A stretch of 13,593 nucleotides of DNA from Amphritea sp. (GCA_018067325.1 JAGPUU010000252.1:1-13593), one strand, 5' to 3'. Shown: positions 1-6,695, counted from the stretch's first letter. The notes: a model not told the origin generated them from the letters alone. Made by a program: numbers and translations.

Positions 1-336
1 GTCTCGCCTCTGATTTAAACGAAAACTTTCAATCTGGCAGATCTGTTCAATCATCCTGACTGAATAGGCTTGATCTGGGTCGTCAAACCCTATTCCCATT
101 AGGTAGCCTGCAGATTGCTTATGGCACCAAATAACATGACCTGAAGCGTTCAGGTCGGGCTGAGAGAGAGAAATGGTGATTCTAACGGCTGAGCCAGGCG
201 AGATGAACCGGTCCGAAAGGCATGAAAGCCCTCCAGCGCTGTAATCACGGCAGGTATCTTCCAACGTTTGTGGCGGTATTTTTGTCTTGAGCAGAATAGG
301 AATTTCTGTCGGATGTCGCAGATAGTATCGTGGCAT
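1..336 (-). CDS. PilZ domain protein, C-terminus off the left edge
   Basis: The reverse strand reads open from an ATG at 336 to the window edge, 112 residues. The protein opens MPRYYLRHPTEIPI, which carries the PilZ RxxxR element (R3, R7). About 28 residues later comes DYSAGG, matching the second PilZ signature (D/N)xSxxG. These two motifs are the known c-di-GMP contacts of the PilZ beta-barrel, and the following alternating hydrophobic strands (VRITISLS, GHVIWC, GYLMGIGF) fit that fold. The start is supported by GAGGTGG a few bases upstream. The role is therefore probably a cytoplasmic c-di-GMP receptor; its partner cannot be told from the sequence. No signal peptide or other domain is seen in the visible part. 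The gene is divergent from the MBL-fold gene at 655. Confidence 0.85.
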   Translation of the reverse strand, partial: MPRYYLRHPTEIPILLKTKIPPQTLEDTCRDYSAGGLSCLSDRFISPGSAVRITISLSQPDLNASGHVIWCHKQSAGYLMGIGFDDPDQAYSVRMIEQICQIESFRLNQRRD

Positions 337-654
337 ATCCCACCTCACTGCCAATCACTTTGCTATTATTTCAGGTGCTTAATTCTAGAGACTTGTTCGC
401 ACCTTCTCTTATTATCGGCACTGCTGCAATTGAGTTGAATTATTTTTCACTTTCTTATTATTGTTTCTGTCTGCTGTACTCAGGCTTAATTGATTAGACT
501 TAATGACTCTGACCGATACTCTCAGGTTTAGCTTTATCGCTAAATGCGCCTTTATGCATCTATCATTAGCGAGGATAGTTGTTAGCATCTTTTGCATATT
601 CTATTATCTTATATCAATATATTAAAAAATAATAAAACCTAAGGTATGTAGACC
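337..654. other. AT-rich divergent intergenic region
   Basis: This 318-base gap separates the divergent PilZ and MBL-fold genes, so it should carry promoters for both. A short inverted repeat is visible (CGCTAA at 538-543 and TTAGCG at 566-571). A weak candidate promoter for the plus-strand gene is TTAGCA at 582-587 with TATCTT at 605-610, a 17-base spacer. The Shine-Dalgarno of the MBL gene (AAGGT) lies at about 641. A 61-codon minus-strand frame at 412-597 has no recognisable features and I do not call it. Confidence 0.4.
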
Positions 655-1626
655 ATGCAATGTAATCTGCTCGAGCGGCTACCCGGTATAGCTATCTGTT
701 TACTGTTCTCTGTTATTTCGCTATCTGCGATCGCATCACCGGCGGACCGCTATCCTGAATCTATGCTCTATAGTAAGCCGGTTAAAGTGGCAGAAGGTGT
801 CTGGTCGGCGATTGGGGCAACTCAATACTTCAGTTATGAAAACGGCGGGCATAATAATAATCTTAGCTTTATTGAAGGGCGGGATGCTGTGCTGGTGGTC
901 AATGGCGGCTCGGCCTATTTACTGGCTAAAGCGCTACATGATGAGATTAGAAAGGTTACTGATAAACCGGTCCTCTATGTTGTTGATGAGAACGGTCAGT
1001 CCCATGCTGCTCTGGGAAACGGTTACTGGCAGGAGCAGGGCGCGATCATCATCGCCCATGCGGATGCGGTCACAGAGATTGAGCACAAGGGGGCTGATGG
1101 CCTGGAGGAGATGAGAAATATACTCAAAGAGCAGATTGAAGGCACCGAACTGGTAGTCGTAGATCGTAGTTTCAATGATCAGCTTGAACTTGATCTGGGG
1201 AATTTGAAAGTGCAGTTAGTCCGTTTTGGTCCTGGTCATAGTCCTGGAGATATCTCTGTATTGATACCCGAGCGTAATGTGCTGATTACCGGTGATATGG
1301 CGTTTCATCAGCGGATGCTGCCGGTTTTCCCGGACACTGATACCGCCGCCTGGCTGGAAACCTGGCATAGTCATTTTGAGCCTGTTGCCAAAACGATGAC
1401 TATTATTCCAGGGCATGGTGAGCCCACCAGTTTTGCAGAAGTGGATAAATATACCCGGGGTTATCTTGAATATATGCGAGGGAAGGTAACTGAGCTATTG
1501 GATAATGATGGGACTCTTGAGGATGCCTATGGGATAGATCAGACCCCCTACATGCATCTTGAAACGTATGAGCAGTTGGCGGGTAAAAATGCCGGCCGTA
1601 TTTTTGAAGCGATGGAATTTGAGTAA
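655..1626 (+). CDS. Exported metallo-beta-lactamase-fold protein with altered zinc motif
   Basis: 323 residues. A hydrophobic stretch at residues 9-28, ending in AIASPA, looks like a signal peptide, so the protein is probably periplasmic. The rest has the MBL-fold order: strand VWSAIGAT, NNLSFIEG, then the position of the HxHxDH motif, GPGHSPGD with H195, ITGD with D214 and IPGH with H254. At the HxHxDH position the protein instead reads DENGQSHAALGN (111-122). Counting back from the conserved LGN, the five canonical ligands become N, Q, H, A and S-like positions, so the first zinc site appears lost while the later ligands remain. The closest general resemblance is to the SoxH / quinoprotein-relay type of MBL hydrolase; this is a family-level guess. 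It may be a subfamily with a different metal site or a non-catalytic protein. The start is supported by AAGGT upstream; no intrinsic terminator follows. Confidence 0.85.
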   Translation: MQCNLLERLPGIAICLLFSVISLSAIASPADRYPESMLYSKPVKVAEGVWSAIGATQYFSYENGGHNNNLSFIEGRDAVLVVNGGSAYLLAKALHDEIRKVTDKPVLYVVDENGQSHAALGNGYWQEQGAIIIAHADAVTEIEHKGADGLEEMRNILKEQIEGTELVVVDRSFNDQLELDLGNLKVQLVRFGPGHSPGDISVLIPERNVLITGDMAFHQRMLPVFPDTDTAAWLETWHSHFEPVAKTMTIIPGHGEPTSFAEVDKYTRGYLEYMRGKVTELLDNDGTLEDAYGIDQTPYMHLETYEQLAGKNAGRIFEAMEFE

Positions 1627-1722
1627 TGCGTCATATATGGCATTTCTTTGTCATATGTGTCTTAGGTAGTCGGGATTGTAATCTGTGATATATATTTAAA
1701 CTGTTGAAAGTAAAGGGGTAAT

Positions 1723-1751
1723 TTGATCTGGCCTTGTTTGTGCTATATGAG
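1723..1751 (+). promoter_or_regulatory. Candidate sigma70-type promoter of the small ORF
   Basis: TTGATC at 1723-1728 could be a -35 box, paired with TATGAG at 1746-1751 after a 17-base spacer. Alternatively the -10 is TATATG at 1744-1749, preceded by TG as in extended -10 promoters. It lies about 35 bases before the small ORF at 1784. The match is moderate and rests on pattern only. Confidence 0.4.
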
Positions 1752-1783
1752 TAGTAACAGAAATCGTAAATGGAGAATTACTC

Positions 1784-1906
1784 ATGTTACATGAAGAGCA
1801 AGGTGTTGAAATTTTCGGTATTATCTCAACTATTTTAATGGTTGTCGGCGGTTTGCTCGTTGGTATTTCTCCAATGCTGACGCAGGTCGCGCTGCTGGTT
1901 TTATAA
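1784..1906 (+). CDS. 40-residue hydrophobic small protein
   Basis: An ATG at 1784 opens a 40-residue frame ending TAA at 1904-1906. It is preceded by GGAGAA, 7 bases upstream, a good ribosome binding site. The product has an acidic, polar N-terminus (MLHEEQG), then an uninterrupted hydrophobic stretch (EIFGIISTILMVVGGLLVG, residues 9-27), a short ISPMLTQ turn and a hydrophobic tail (VALLVL). It is probably a small membrane protein with one transmembrane helix. I recognise no family. The ORF lies between a candidate promoter and a strong terminator at 1977-2001, so it looks like a monocistronic unit of roughly 250 nucleotides. It could also be an RNA gene containing a chance ORF, but the SD, length and hydrophobic pattern favour translation. 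Confidence 0.55.
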   Translation: MLHEEQGVEIFGIISTILMVVGGLLVGISPMLTQVALLVL

Positions 1907-1908
1907 TT

Positions 1909-1923
1909 CGTCCCGAGCGGACG
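1909..1923 (+). other. Small hairpin in the 3' region of the small-ORF transcript
   Basis: CGTCC (1909-1913) and GGACG (1919-1923) can pair across a CGAGC loop just after the stop codon of the small ORF. No T tract follows, so it is not a terminator; it could stabilise the transcript or be incidental. Confidence 0.3.
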
Positions 1924-1976
1924 GGCTAGGTTTAGAAAAACTTATTTCCCTTTTCAACGATTCACCCAATCCTTCA

Positions 1977-2001
1977 GGGGATGTTCAATCCCCTTTTTTT
2001 T
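1977..2001 (+). terminator. Intrinsic terminator after the small ORF
   Basis: GGGGAT (1977-1982) pairs with ATCCCC (1988-1993) across a GTTCA loop, followed directly by eight Ts (1994-2001). It ends transcription from the small-ORF unit, and possibly from the MBL-fold gene, about 190 bases before the MarR-GNAT operon. Confidence 0.88.
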
Positions 2002-2143
2002 ATTTCAATTACAGCCGGTGATTACCGAGCCGTTTCTCTAGTCCTTTCATAGGTGCTAGCCAAAAAACCTACAGGTGTCTCTGTTTATGTGAAATAGCAA
2101 TCAATTAGGTATCAAAAGATGCATCAGTTATTTTATTATGATA

Positions 2144-2167
2144 ATTTACGTAACTAGTTACGTAAAT
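2144..2167. promoter_or_regulatory. Perfect 24-bp palindrome, probable MarR-type operator
   Basis: The half-site ATTTACGTAACT (2144-2155) is followed by its exact reverse complement (2156-2167), a 24-bp palindrome with no spacer. It ends 24 bases before the start codon of the MarR-GNAT gene. A -10-like TATGAT (2137-2142) lies against its left edge, so a bound protein would block transcription start. MarR-family dimers usually bind such palindromes and repress their own operon; that the neighbouring regulator binds here is inference. Confidence 0.7.
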
Positions 2168-2191
2168 GGTTTTGTTTTAGGCTGAGTACTT

Positions 2192-3157
2192 ATGGATTAC
2201 ATGAAAAATTTTGGCAGCTTGTCACTGGGTAGCCGCTTGAAACGTCTGTCTGATGCACTGATGCAGGATGTTATCCGGCTTTATCAGAGTCAGGGAATAA
2301 CCCTGAATCCAACATTCTATCCACTGTTTAATCTGTTACATCAACAGGGATCAATGACGGTGACTGAGGCGGCCGAGAAGTTAGCTGTGAGCCACCCTGC
2401 GATCAGTAAGATTGCCCGAAAAATGCAGCAAGAACGGTGGTTGAGTAAAACGACGGATCCTGAAGATGAAAGGCGACAGCTATTAGCGCTGACGTCAGAA
2501 AGTGAGCAGCTGCTGGAACAGATTGCGCCTGTCTGGACAGCTATTCAGGCTCATCTTGACGCATTGATTGGGGCGCAACAATACCCACTTCTTGACTCGT
2601 TGGCAGAGTTTGAGTCACTGGTAGAGCAGCAAGGTTTTTACGCGCCGGTACTGCAGCAGCTTGAACGGCGCAATGAAAGCCAGCAGATCGTTATTCAGGG
2701 GTGGGATGCTGAATTTCGAGGTGAATTTAAACGAATCAATATGGCTTGGCTGAACCAACATTTTAAAACTGAGCTTACCGAACGGGATTTCGAAGTGTTA
2801 GATAACCCCGAAGGTTCATATCTGGCCCGGGGTGGCTACATCTGGTTTGCCCATAATAGCGCGGATAAAAGCGTGGTGGGTTGTGTTGCGTTGGCCCGCC
2901 ACGAAGGCGGGCGGTTTGAAATATCTAAACTGGGGGTAGATGAGGCTTGGCAGAATGTCGGTGTGGGCCGTAATCTGTTGATGACAACGTTGGATAAAGC
3001 CAGAGAACAAGGCGCTTCTGAAGTGTTTCTTGAAAGCTCCAGTAAACTAGAAAAAGCGTTGCAGCTGTATCGTAACCTTGGTTTTAAACAGGTTCCACAT
3101 CCCGATGGACACTCCTATTTTAGCCGTTCTGATGTGTATATGACGCTTAGGTTCTGA
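2192..3157 (+). CDS. MarR-family regulator fused to a GNAT acetyltransferase
   Basis: 321 residues, two domains. Residues about 10-145 form a MarR-type winged helix: the recognition region is TVTEAAEKLAVSHPAISKIA (56-75) and the wing DPEDERRQLLALT (89-101). Residues about 165-321 form a GNAT acetyltransferase: the acetyl-CoA pyrophosphate loop is QNVGVG (254-259), in a GVDEAWQNVGVGRNLL context, and the C-terminal motif is ALQLYRNLGFKQV (289-301). The fusion is a known architecture. Its acyl acceptor is unknown and may be the small molecule exported by the genes behind it. It is the first gene of an operon with azlC (2-base gap) and azlD. The palindrome at 2144-2167 suggests autorepression. 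The SD is weak (TAGG at distance), and an in-frame ATG three codons later is an alternative start. Confidence 0.9.
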   Translation: MDYMKNFGSLSLGSRLKRLSDALMQDVIRLYQSQGITLNPTFYPLFNLLHQQGSMTVTEAAEKLAVSHPAISKIARKMQQERWLSKTTDPEDERRQLLALTSESEQLLEQIAPVWTAIQAHLDALIGAQQYPLLDSLAEFESLVEQQGFYAPVLQQLERRNESQQIVIQGWDAEFRGEFKRINMAWLNQHFKTELTERDFEVLDNPEGSYLARGGYIWFAHNSADKSVVGCVALARHEGGRFEISKLGVDEAWQNVGVGRNLLMTTLDKAREQGASEVFLESSSKLEKALQLYRNLGFKQVPHPDGHSYFSRSDVYMTLRF

Positions 3158-3159
3158 AG

Positions 3160-3912
3160 ATGACGAGTAATAGTTCAAACCCGGATTTGGGGATCATAAA
3201 ACGAAAAGAGATGCTTGACGGCGCTAAGGCGACGCTGCCGTTAATTATTGGCGCGATACCTTTTGGTATTATCTTTGGCACTCTTGCTGGCCCCAGTGGA
3301 TTATCTGCTTGGGGGGCACTGGCGATGTCGATCATTGTGTTTGCCGGTTCAGCACAGTTTATCTCTCTCGGCTTACTGGCAGCAGGGGCCGCTATACCCG
3401 TTATTATCGCGACCACTTTTGTGGTGAATCTGCGTCATATTCTCTACGCCGCCAATCTGGTGCCTAAGGTTCGACATCTGCCACACCGCTGGCGCTTGAT
3501 GATGGCGTTTGGCCTGACCGATGAAACTTTTGCTGCGGTTAGTAACCGTTTCCTGCTGCAGGACAATACCACGCATGCACACTGGTTTTATCTGGGCTCC
3601 TGGTTGGCGATGTACAGTAACTGGGTATTCTGTACGGGCCTGGGAATAGCGCTTGGCGAGCTCTTTCCAGATATGACTCACTGGGGATTAGATTTTGCTA
3701 TGTCGGTTACTTTTATCGGTATGGTAGTGCCCTATCTGAAGAGCAAGCCTATGTGGGGGGCGGTTATTGTGTCAGCTGCTATTGCGATGGCTACGGTAGG
3801 CTTACCTCATAAACTGGGCTTGATGGTAGCCGCACTATGCGGTATCTCGACCGGATTATCATTGCACCTGTTATTGAAACAGCGGGCAGTACGGGAGTCT
3901 GTACATGAATGA
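3160..3912 (+). CDS. azlC: AzlC-family branched-chain amino acid exporter, large subunit
   Basis: 250 residues, strongly hydrophobic, with several predicted membrane helices. It has the AzlC/YgaZ signatures FAGSAQF (61-67) and NLRHILY (90-96), and an N-terminal LPLIIGAIPFGIIFG segment typical of the family. AzlC works with the small AzlD partner in the inner membrane; characterised pairs (AzlCD, YgaZH, BrnFE) export branched-chain amino acids or methionine. The start lies 2 bases after the stop of the MarR-GNAT gene, which implies translational coupling, and the end overlaps azlD by 8 bases. The actual substrate cannot be told from the sequence. Confidence 0.92.
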   Translation: MTSNSSNPDLGIIKRKEMLDGAKATLPLIIGAIPFGIIFGTLAGPSGLSAWGALAMSIIVFAGSAQFISLGLLAAGAAIPVIIATTFVVNLRHILYAANLVPKVRHLPHRWRLMMAFGLTDETFAAVSNRFLLQDNTTHAHWFYLGSWLAMYSNWVFCTGLGIALGELFPDMTHWGLDFAMSVTFIGMVVPYLKSKPMWGAVIVSAAIAMATVGLPHKLGLMVAALCGISTGLSLHLLLKQRAVRESVHE

Positions 3913-4225
3913 AGCTACTCTGATATTCGGTATGTTTCTGGTGACCTTTAGTGTCCGTTATATTCTTTTTGCAGTAGCTGGGAAAGTGCGCTTTCCGCCC
4001 TGGTTAACGACCGGACTGAACTTTGTGCCTCCAGCCGTGCTGACAGCAATCATTGTTCCAGCTCTCTTAATACCTCAGGGAGAGCTTTGGTTACGGGTAG
4101 ATAATCCATGGCTACTGGCCGGGATATTTGCAGCACTGGTTTCATTCTGGCGCAGGGATCTACTGACAACCATCGTGGCGGGGATGCTGTTTTTTATGAT
4201 ATTGCGCTTTGGTTTTAATCTGTAA
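3905..4225 (+). CDS. azlD: AzlD-family exporter small subunit
   Basis: 106 residues with about four hydrophobic segments (MFLVTFSVRYILFAVAG; PPAVLTAIIVPALLI; WLLAGIFAALVSF; LLTTIVAGMLFFMIL), the size and layout of AzlD/YgaH proteins. The TFSVRYILF and FVPPAVLTAIIVP segments are family hallmarks. It is the partner of AzlC in a two-subunit amino acid exporter. Its ATG lies within the end of azlC (ATGAATGA arrangement, 8-base overlap), so the two are coupled and made together. No intrinsic terminator is visible directly behind it. Confidence 0.9.
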   Translation: MNEATLIFGMFLVTFSVRYILFAVAGKVRFPPWLTTGLNFVPPAVLTAIIVPALLIPQGELWLRVDNPWLLAGIFAALVSFWRRDLLTTIVAGMLFFMILRFGFNL

Positions 4226-4254
4226 ACAGGTGAGCTCATTCTCTATTTAAATCC

Positions 4255-4398
4255 ATACCGGTAAGGGCTTGTTGATGAGAAGCGGTTCCGGTATTTGGCC
4301 TGGGGCCTAATGAACGCTCAGATGAAAGCTGCTTTTAAGAGAGCATTCTATTAAAACTCTGATTTCTGCTACTCTTCCCTTATTGGATGAAATACCGG
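4255..4398. repeat. Three ATACCGG elements in the azlD-peroxiredoxin gap
   Basis: The 228-base gap contains ATACCGG at 4255-4261, its inverse CCGGTAT at 4288-4294, and ATACCGG again at 4392-4398. The first two could form a 7-bp stem with a 26-base loop. An extended -10-like TGC-TATGTT (TATGTT at 4412-4417) follows the third copy, so these may be regulatory sites of the peroxiredoxin gene. Seven-base matches can also arise by chance. Confidence 0.3.
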
Positions 4399-4453
4399 AT
4401 GATCCGGGTGCTATGTTGTAAGCAGTAAATAACATCTATTTAAGGTAACTATT

Positions 4454-4927
4454 ATGATTCAAGTGGGTGATAAAATTCCGGCGATTAGCGTGAGCGCAGT
4501 GGCTGGTGGTGAAACTTCGGCGGTAAGTGCGGATCAGTTGTTTGCCGGTAAGAAAGTTGTGCTGTTTGCGCTGCCAGGTGCTTTTACACCGACTTGCTCG
4601 GCTTCTCACCTGCCAGGTTATGTGGTGAAGGCGGATGAGTTTTTCGATAAAGGTGTTGATCTGATCGCCTGTCTCTCTGTTAATGATGCGTTTGTTATGA
4701 AAGCCTGGGCTGAGGCACAGAACGCAGAGAAGATAACAATGGTTGCTGATGGTGGTGCTGATCTGACCAATGCATTGGGTCTGGAGATGGATAGTGGCTC
4801 TTTCGGCGGCACACGTTCCCGACGTTACGCCATGATTATTGAAGACTCGGTAGTAACTGCTCTGCATCTGGAAGAACCTAAGACCTTTGATGTGAGTAGT
4901 GCTGAAGCGATGTTGGAATTGCTCTAA
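4454..4927 (+). CDS. Peroxiredoxin, Prx5 / type II family
   Basis: 157 residues, the normal length for this family. The active site is PGAFTPTCSASHLPG: peroxidatic Cys48 with Thr45 in the TxxC arrangement. A second cysteine, Cys73 in IACLSVND, sits 25 residues later, the same spacing as the two cysteines of plant type II peroxiredoxins. The catalytic-pocket arginine is within TRSRRYAM (R123 or R124). It reduces hydrogen peroxide and alkyl hydroperoxides in the cytoplasm using glutaredoxin or thioredoxin. The start is supported by AAGG 9 bases upstream. The SUKH gene follows after 60 bases, probably in the same transcript, since no terminator is seen between them. A TATAAT (4928-4933) lies just after the stop but lacks a good -35. 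Confidence 0.93.
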   Translation: MIQVGDKIPAISVSAVAGGETSAVSADQLFAGKKVVLFALPGAFTPTCSASHLPGYVVKADEFFDKGVDLIACLSVNDAFVMKAWAEAQNAEKITMVADGGADLTNALGLEMDSGSFGGTRSRRYAMIIEDSVVTALHLEEPKTFDVSSAEAMLELL

Positions 4928-4987
4928 TATAATCGCTTCACTTTTTCAGTTCATGAGAGATATCGAACCTTTGTTAAGCGAGAAGTT

Positions 4988-5389
4988 ATGCAAGATGTAA
5001 TTGATGAACTGCGCAATGCTAATGTTGAGGTAATGACTCCTCTGGATCTGCCGGACTTTGATGATGTTGTTTCCGCAGAAGAGGAAATCTGCGTACCTCT
5101 GTATCCGGATTTTAAAGATTTTCTGTTAACCGTCAGCGATGTGGTTTGCGGTTCGTTAGAGCCGGTAACCGTTGCCGACCCTTCTTCCCATACCCATCTT
5201 CCTGAAGTAGCTGCCTATGCATGGTCTATCGGTTTGTCCCGTGAACAAACCCCGATATGTGCCCATGAAGGCGGCTTTTATGCGGTTACTATTGACGGTG
5301 CTGTGGTGTTTTGGACCCCTGAAAGTGGTGAAGTAGAGGAGTGGACAACAGTGTGGGAGTGGGCCAGAGAGGTCTGGTTAGTCAGTTAG
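4988..5389 (+). CDS. SMI1/KNR4 (SUKH) family protein
   Basis: 133 residues, soluble and acidic. The core PLYPDFKDFLLTVSDVVCGS (37-56) followed by LEPVTVADP, LPEVAAYAWSIGL and FYAVTIDGAVVFW (97-109) is the SUKH pattern: a helix with xxFxxFL, then a GG(F/Y)Y-type strand pair and a C-terminal tryptophan-rich helix (WTTVWEWAREVW). SUKH proteins are immunity proteins in polymorphic toxin systems or stand-alone proteins of unknown job. No toxin gene lies nearby, so a stand-alone role is more likely here. It follows the peroxiredoxin gene and ends just before an intrinsic terminator. The function is unknown. Confidence 0.75.
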   Translation: MQDVIDELRNANVEVMTPLDLPDFDDVVSAEEEICVPLYPDFKDFLLTVSDVVCGSLEPVTVADPSSHTHLPEVAAYAWSIGLSREQTPICAHEGGFYAVTIDGAVVFWTPESGEVEEWTTVWEWAREVWLVS

Positions 5390-5405
5390 ATTCTAATGAT
5401 TCTTG

Positions 5406-5432
5406 AAAACGGCTCACTCGAGCCGTTTTTTT
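5406..5432. terminator. Intrinsic terminator between SUKH and MFS genes
   Basis: AAAACGGCTC (5406-5415) pairs perfectly with GAGCCGTTTT (5420-5429) across an ACTC loop, with the T run continuing to 5432. It is 16 bases after the SUKH stop. Read on the minus strand it also gives a stem followed by TTTT, so it can serve the convergent MFS gene, whose stop codon (5431-5433) overlaps its edge. Confidence 0.92.
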
Positions 5433-6624
5433 ATGTTTCTGTCAGAGTCAGTTCACGTTTCTGATCGGCTTTGAGTATCAGTATCATTCCAGCGCCCAAT
5501 ACAGAGATCGCAGCGGCGATATAGAGCGAATCAGCATAGCTGCCACCGTTATCAGCGATAATGCCAGCAATGGCTGGAGCGCCGATCTGAGCGATGCCAT
5601 ATAACAGGGTGAGCTTGCCCATGAGCTTTGCCGGTTTAGTGGGATAGAAGCGCCCGGCCATCGCCAGTACCAGGCTAACGATACCAATGAAACTGCCGCC
5701 GTAAAGTACTGCGCTGAACAGAACTAATCCGAGGTTGTCGTTCAAGGCGGGCAAAATAATTCCGACGATTTGAATAATAAAGGCGATGAATAGTGCATTT
5801 AGTTCGCCTAGTCTGCGGGCGGCTCTGTCCCATAGAATAACGGCAGGTGTTGCGCTCAGGCCGACAAATATCCAGACGAGTTGCCCGTCCCCCTGTAAGG
5901 CAGGCTGAGCTTCCACGATGGCCACCAGAAAAGTCGCGCTGATCACGTAAGCGTATCCGGCACAGAAATACATGATGCCCAGTAACACTAACCAGCGTCG
6001 GCTGGGAGGGTTGTCCTGTAGCTGCTGTCCGGAGGTTGTCTGATGACTGGTATCGGGTCGGGGCAACCAGCGCCAGGCGGGGATAGCGATCAGCGAACCC
6101 AGCAGACCAACGGCTAACCATTGCTCTCGCCAGTCGAGGTGACCGATCATCAGTTCTGCGGCCAGTCCACTAACAATAATACCCAGACCCGCGCCGGCAT
6201 AGTGGATACCCAGCTCAGCCCGGTGACCGTGGCGTAGCAGCCAGTTCATAATCAGACCGGCGCTGATCAGCATACCGCTGGCACTGCTTAGACCTGAGAA
6301 AAAACGCAGAATTCCCCAAAGCCATAGATTGTCTGTAAGGGCCATAGCGAGTGTGGTTATCACCGCAGTAATCAGGCCTGCACGGTAGAGCATATCTTTA
6401 GTTTTGAGGTTGCCAATGGTAGCCGCCAATACCGCGCCGCACATATAACCGATGTAATTAATGGTGGCCAGATAGCCACCGGCGAGATCGCTGAGTCCTG
6501 CCTCTGCCTGCATTGCCGGTAACAGCGTGGTGTAGCAGAAGCGAGCGATGCCGACAGTGAGAATCAGCCCCAGTAAGCCAGACCCCAGGACTTTGAAATG
6601 TTGTTTGTTATCGGTAGCTTCCAT
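5431..6624 (-). CDS. YbfB/YjiJ-type MFS transporter
   Basis: 397 residues with about twelve hydrophobic segments, the size of a single MFS transporter. The first helix region GIARFCYTTLLPAMQAEAGL (25-44) followed by GGYLATINYIGYMCGAV is the signature of the YbfB/YjiJ family, whose substrates are mostly unknown. The cytoplasmic loop after helix 6 (residues about 190-210) is hydrophilic, as expected in MFS. The protein is inner membrane. It is divergent from a LysR regulator gene with 151 bases between, which suggests that the LysR protein controls it. GAAGAG a few bases upstream supports the start. Confidence 0.88.
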   Translation of the reverse strand: MEATDNKQHFKVLGSGLLGLILTVGIARFCYTTLLPAMQAEAGLSDLAGGYLATINYIGYMCGAVLAATIGNLKTKDMLYRAGLITAVITTLAMALTDNLWLWGILRFFSGLSSASGMLISAGLIMNWLLRHGHRAELGIHYAGAGLGIIVSGLAAELMIGHLDWREQWLAVGLLGSLIAIPAWRWLPRPDTSHQTTSGQQLQDNPPSRRWLVLLGIMYFCAGYAYVISATFLVAIVEAQPALQGDGQLVWIFVGLSATPAVILWDRAARRLGELNALFIAFIIQIVGIILPALNDNLGLVLFSAVLYGGSFIGIVSLVLAMAGRFYPTKPAKLMGKLTLLYGIAQIGAPAIAGIIADNGGSYADSLYIAAAISVLGAGMILILKADQKRELTLTET

Positions 6625-6665
6625 TGAACTCTTCAGTAGGCTATTGCCTGTTTTGTTCTTATTTT

Positions 6666-6695
6666 CGTATATCTATAAGCGTATATAGCTATAAG
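6666..6695. promoter_or_regulatory. Repeated AT-rich element, possible LysR binding site
   Basis: Two adjacent near-copies are visible: CGTATAT-CTATAAG (6666-6679) and CGTATAT-AG-CTATAAG (6680-6695). Within them lie CTATA-N6-TATAG (6673-6688) and the 10-bp palindrome TATAGCTATA (6684-6693). The site is midway between the divergent MFS and LysR genes, where a LysR-type protein usually binds. The AT-rich composition makes chance symmetry more likely, so this is tentative. Confidence 0.45.

Noticed and set aside
412..597. 61-codon minus-strand frame in the gap left of the MBL-fold gene
   Set aside because: Low-complexity Asn/Lys/Ser content in AT-rich DNA, no convincing SD and no recognisable domain.
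1770..1838. Alternative 22-codon frame starting at the ATG at 1770, overlapping the small ORF
   Set aside because: No Shine-Dalgarno before it, and the product has no coherent features; the frame at 1784 has a good SD and a membrane-helix pattern.
4436..4867. 143-codon open frame on the minus strand opposite the peroxiredoxin gene
   Set aside because: It lies entirely opposite a clear peroxiredoxin with an intact active site; its composition (rich in His, Arg, Thr, Ser) is that of a shadow frame.
4988..5389. SUKH protein as the immunity half of a toxin-immunity pair
   Set aside because: No toxin-like or secretion-linked gene is adjacent; the neighbours are a peroxiredoxin and an MFS transporter.
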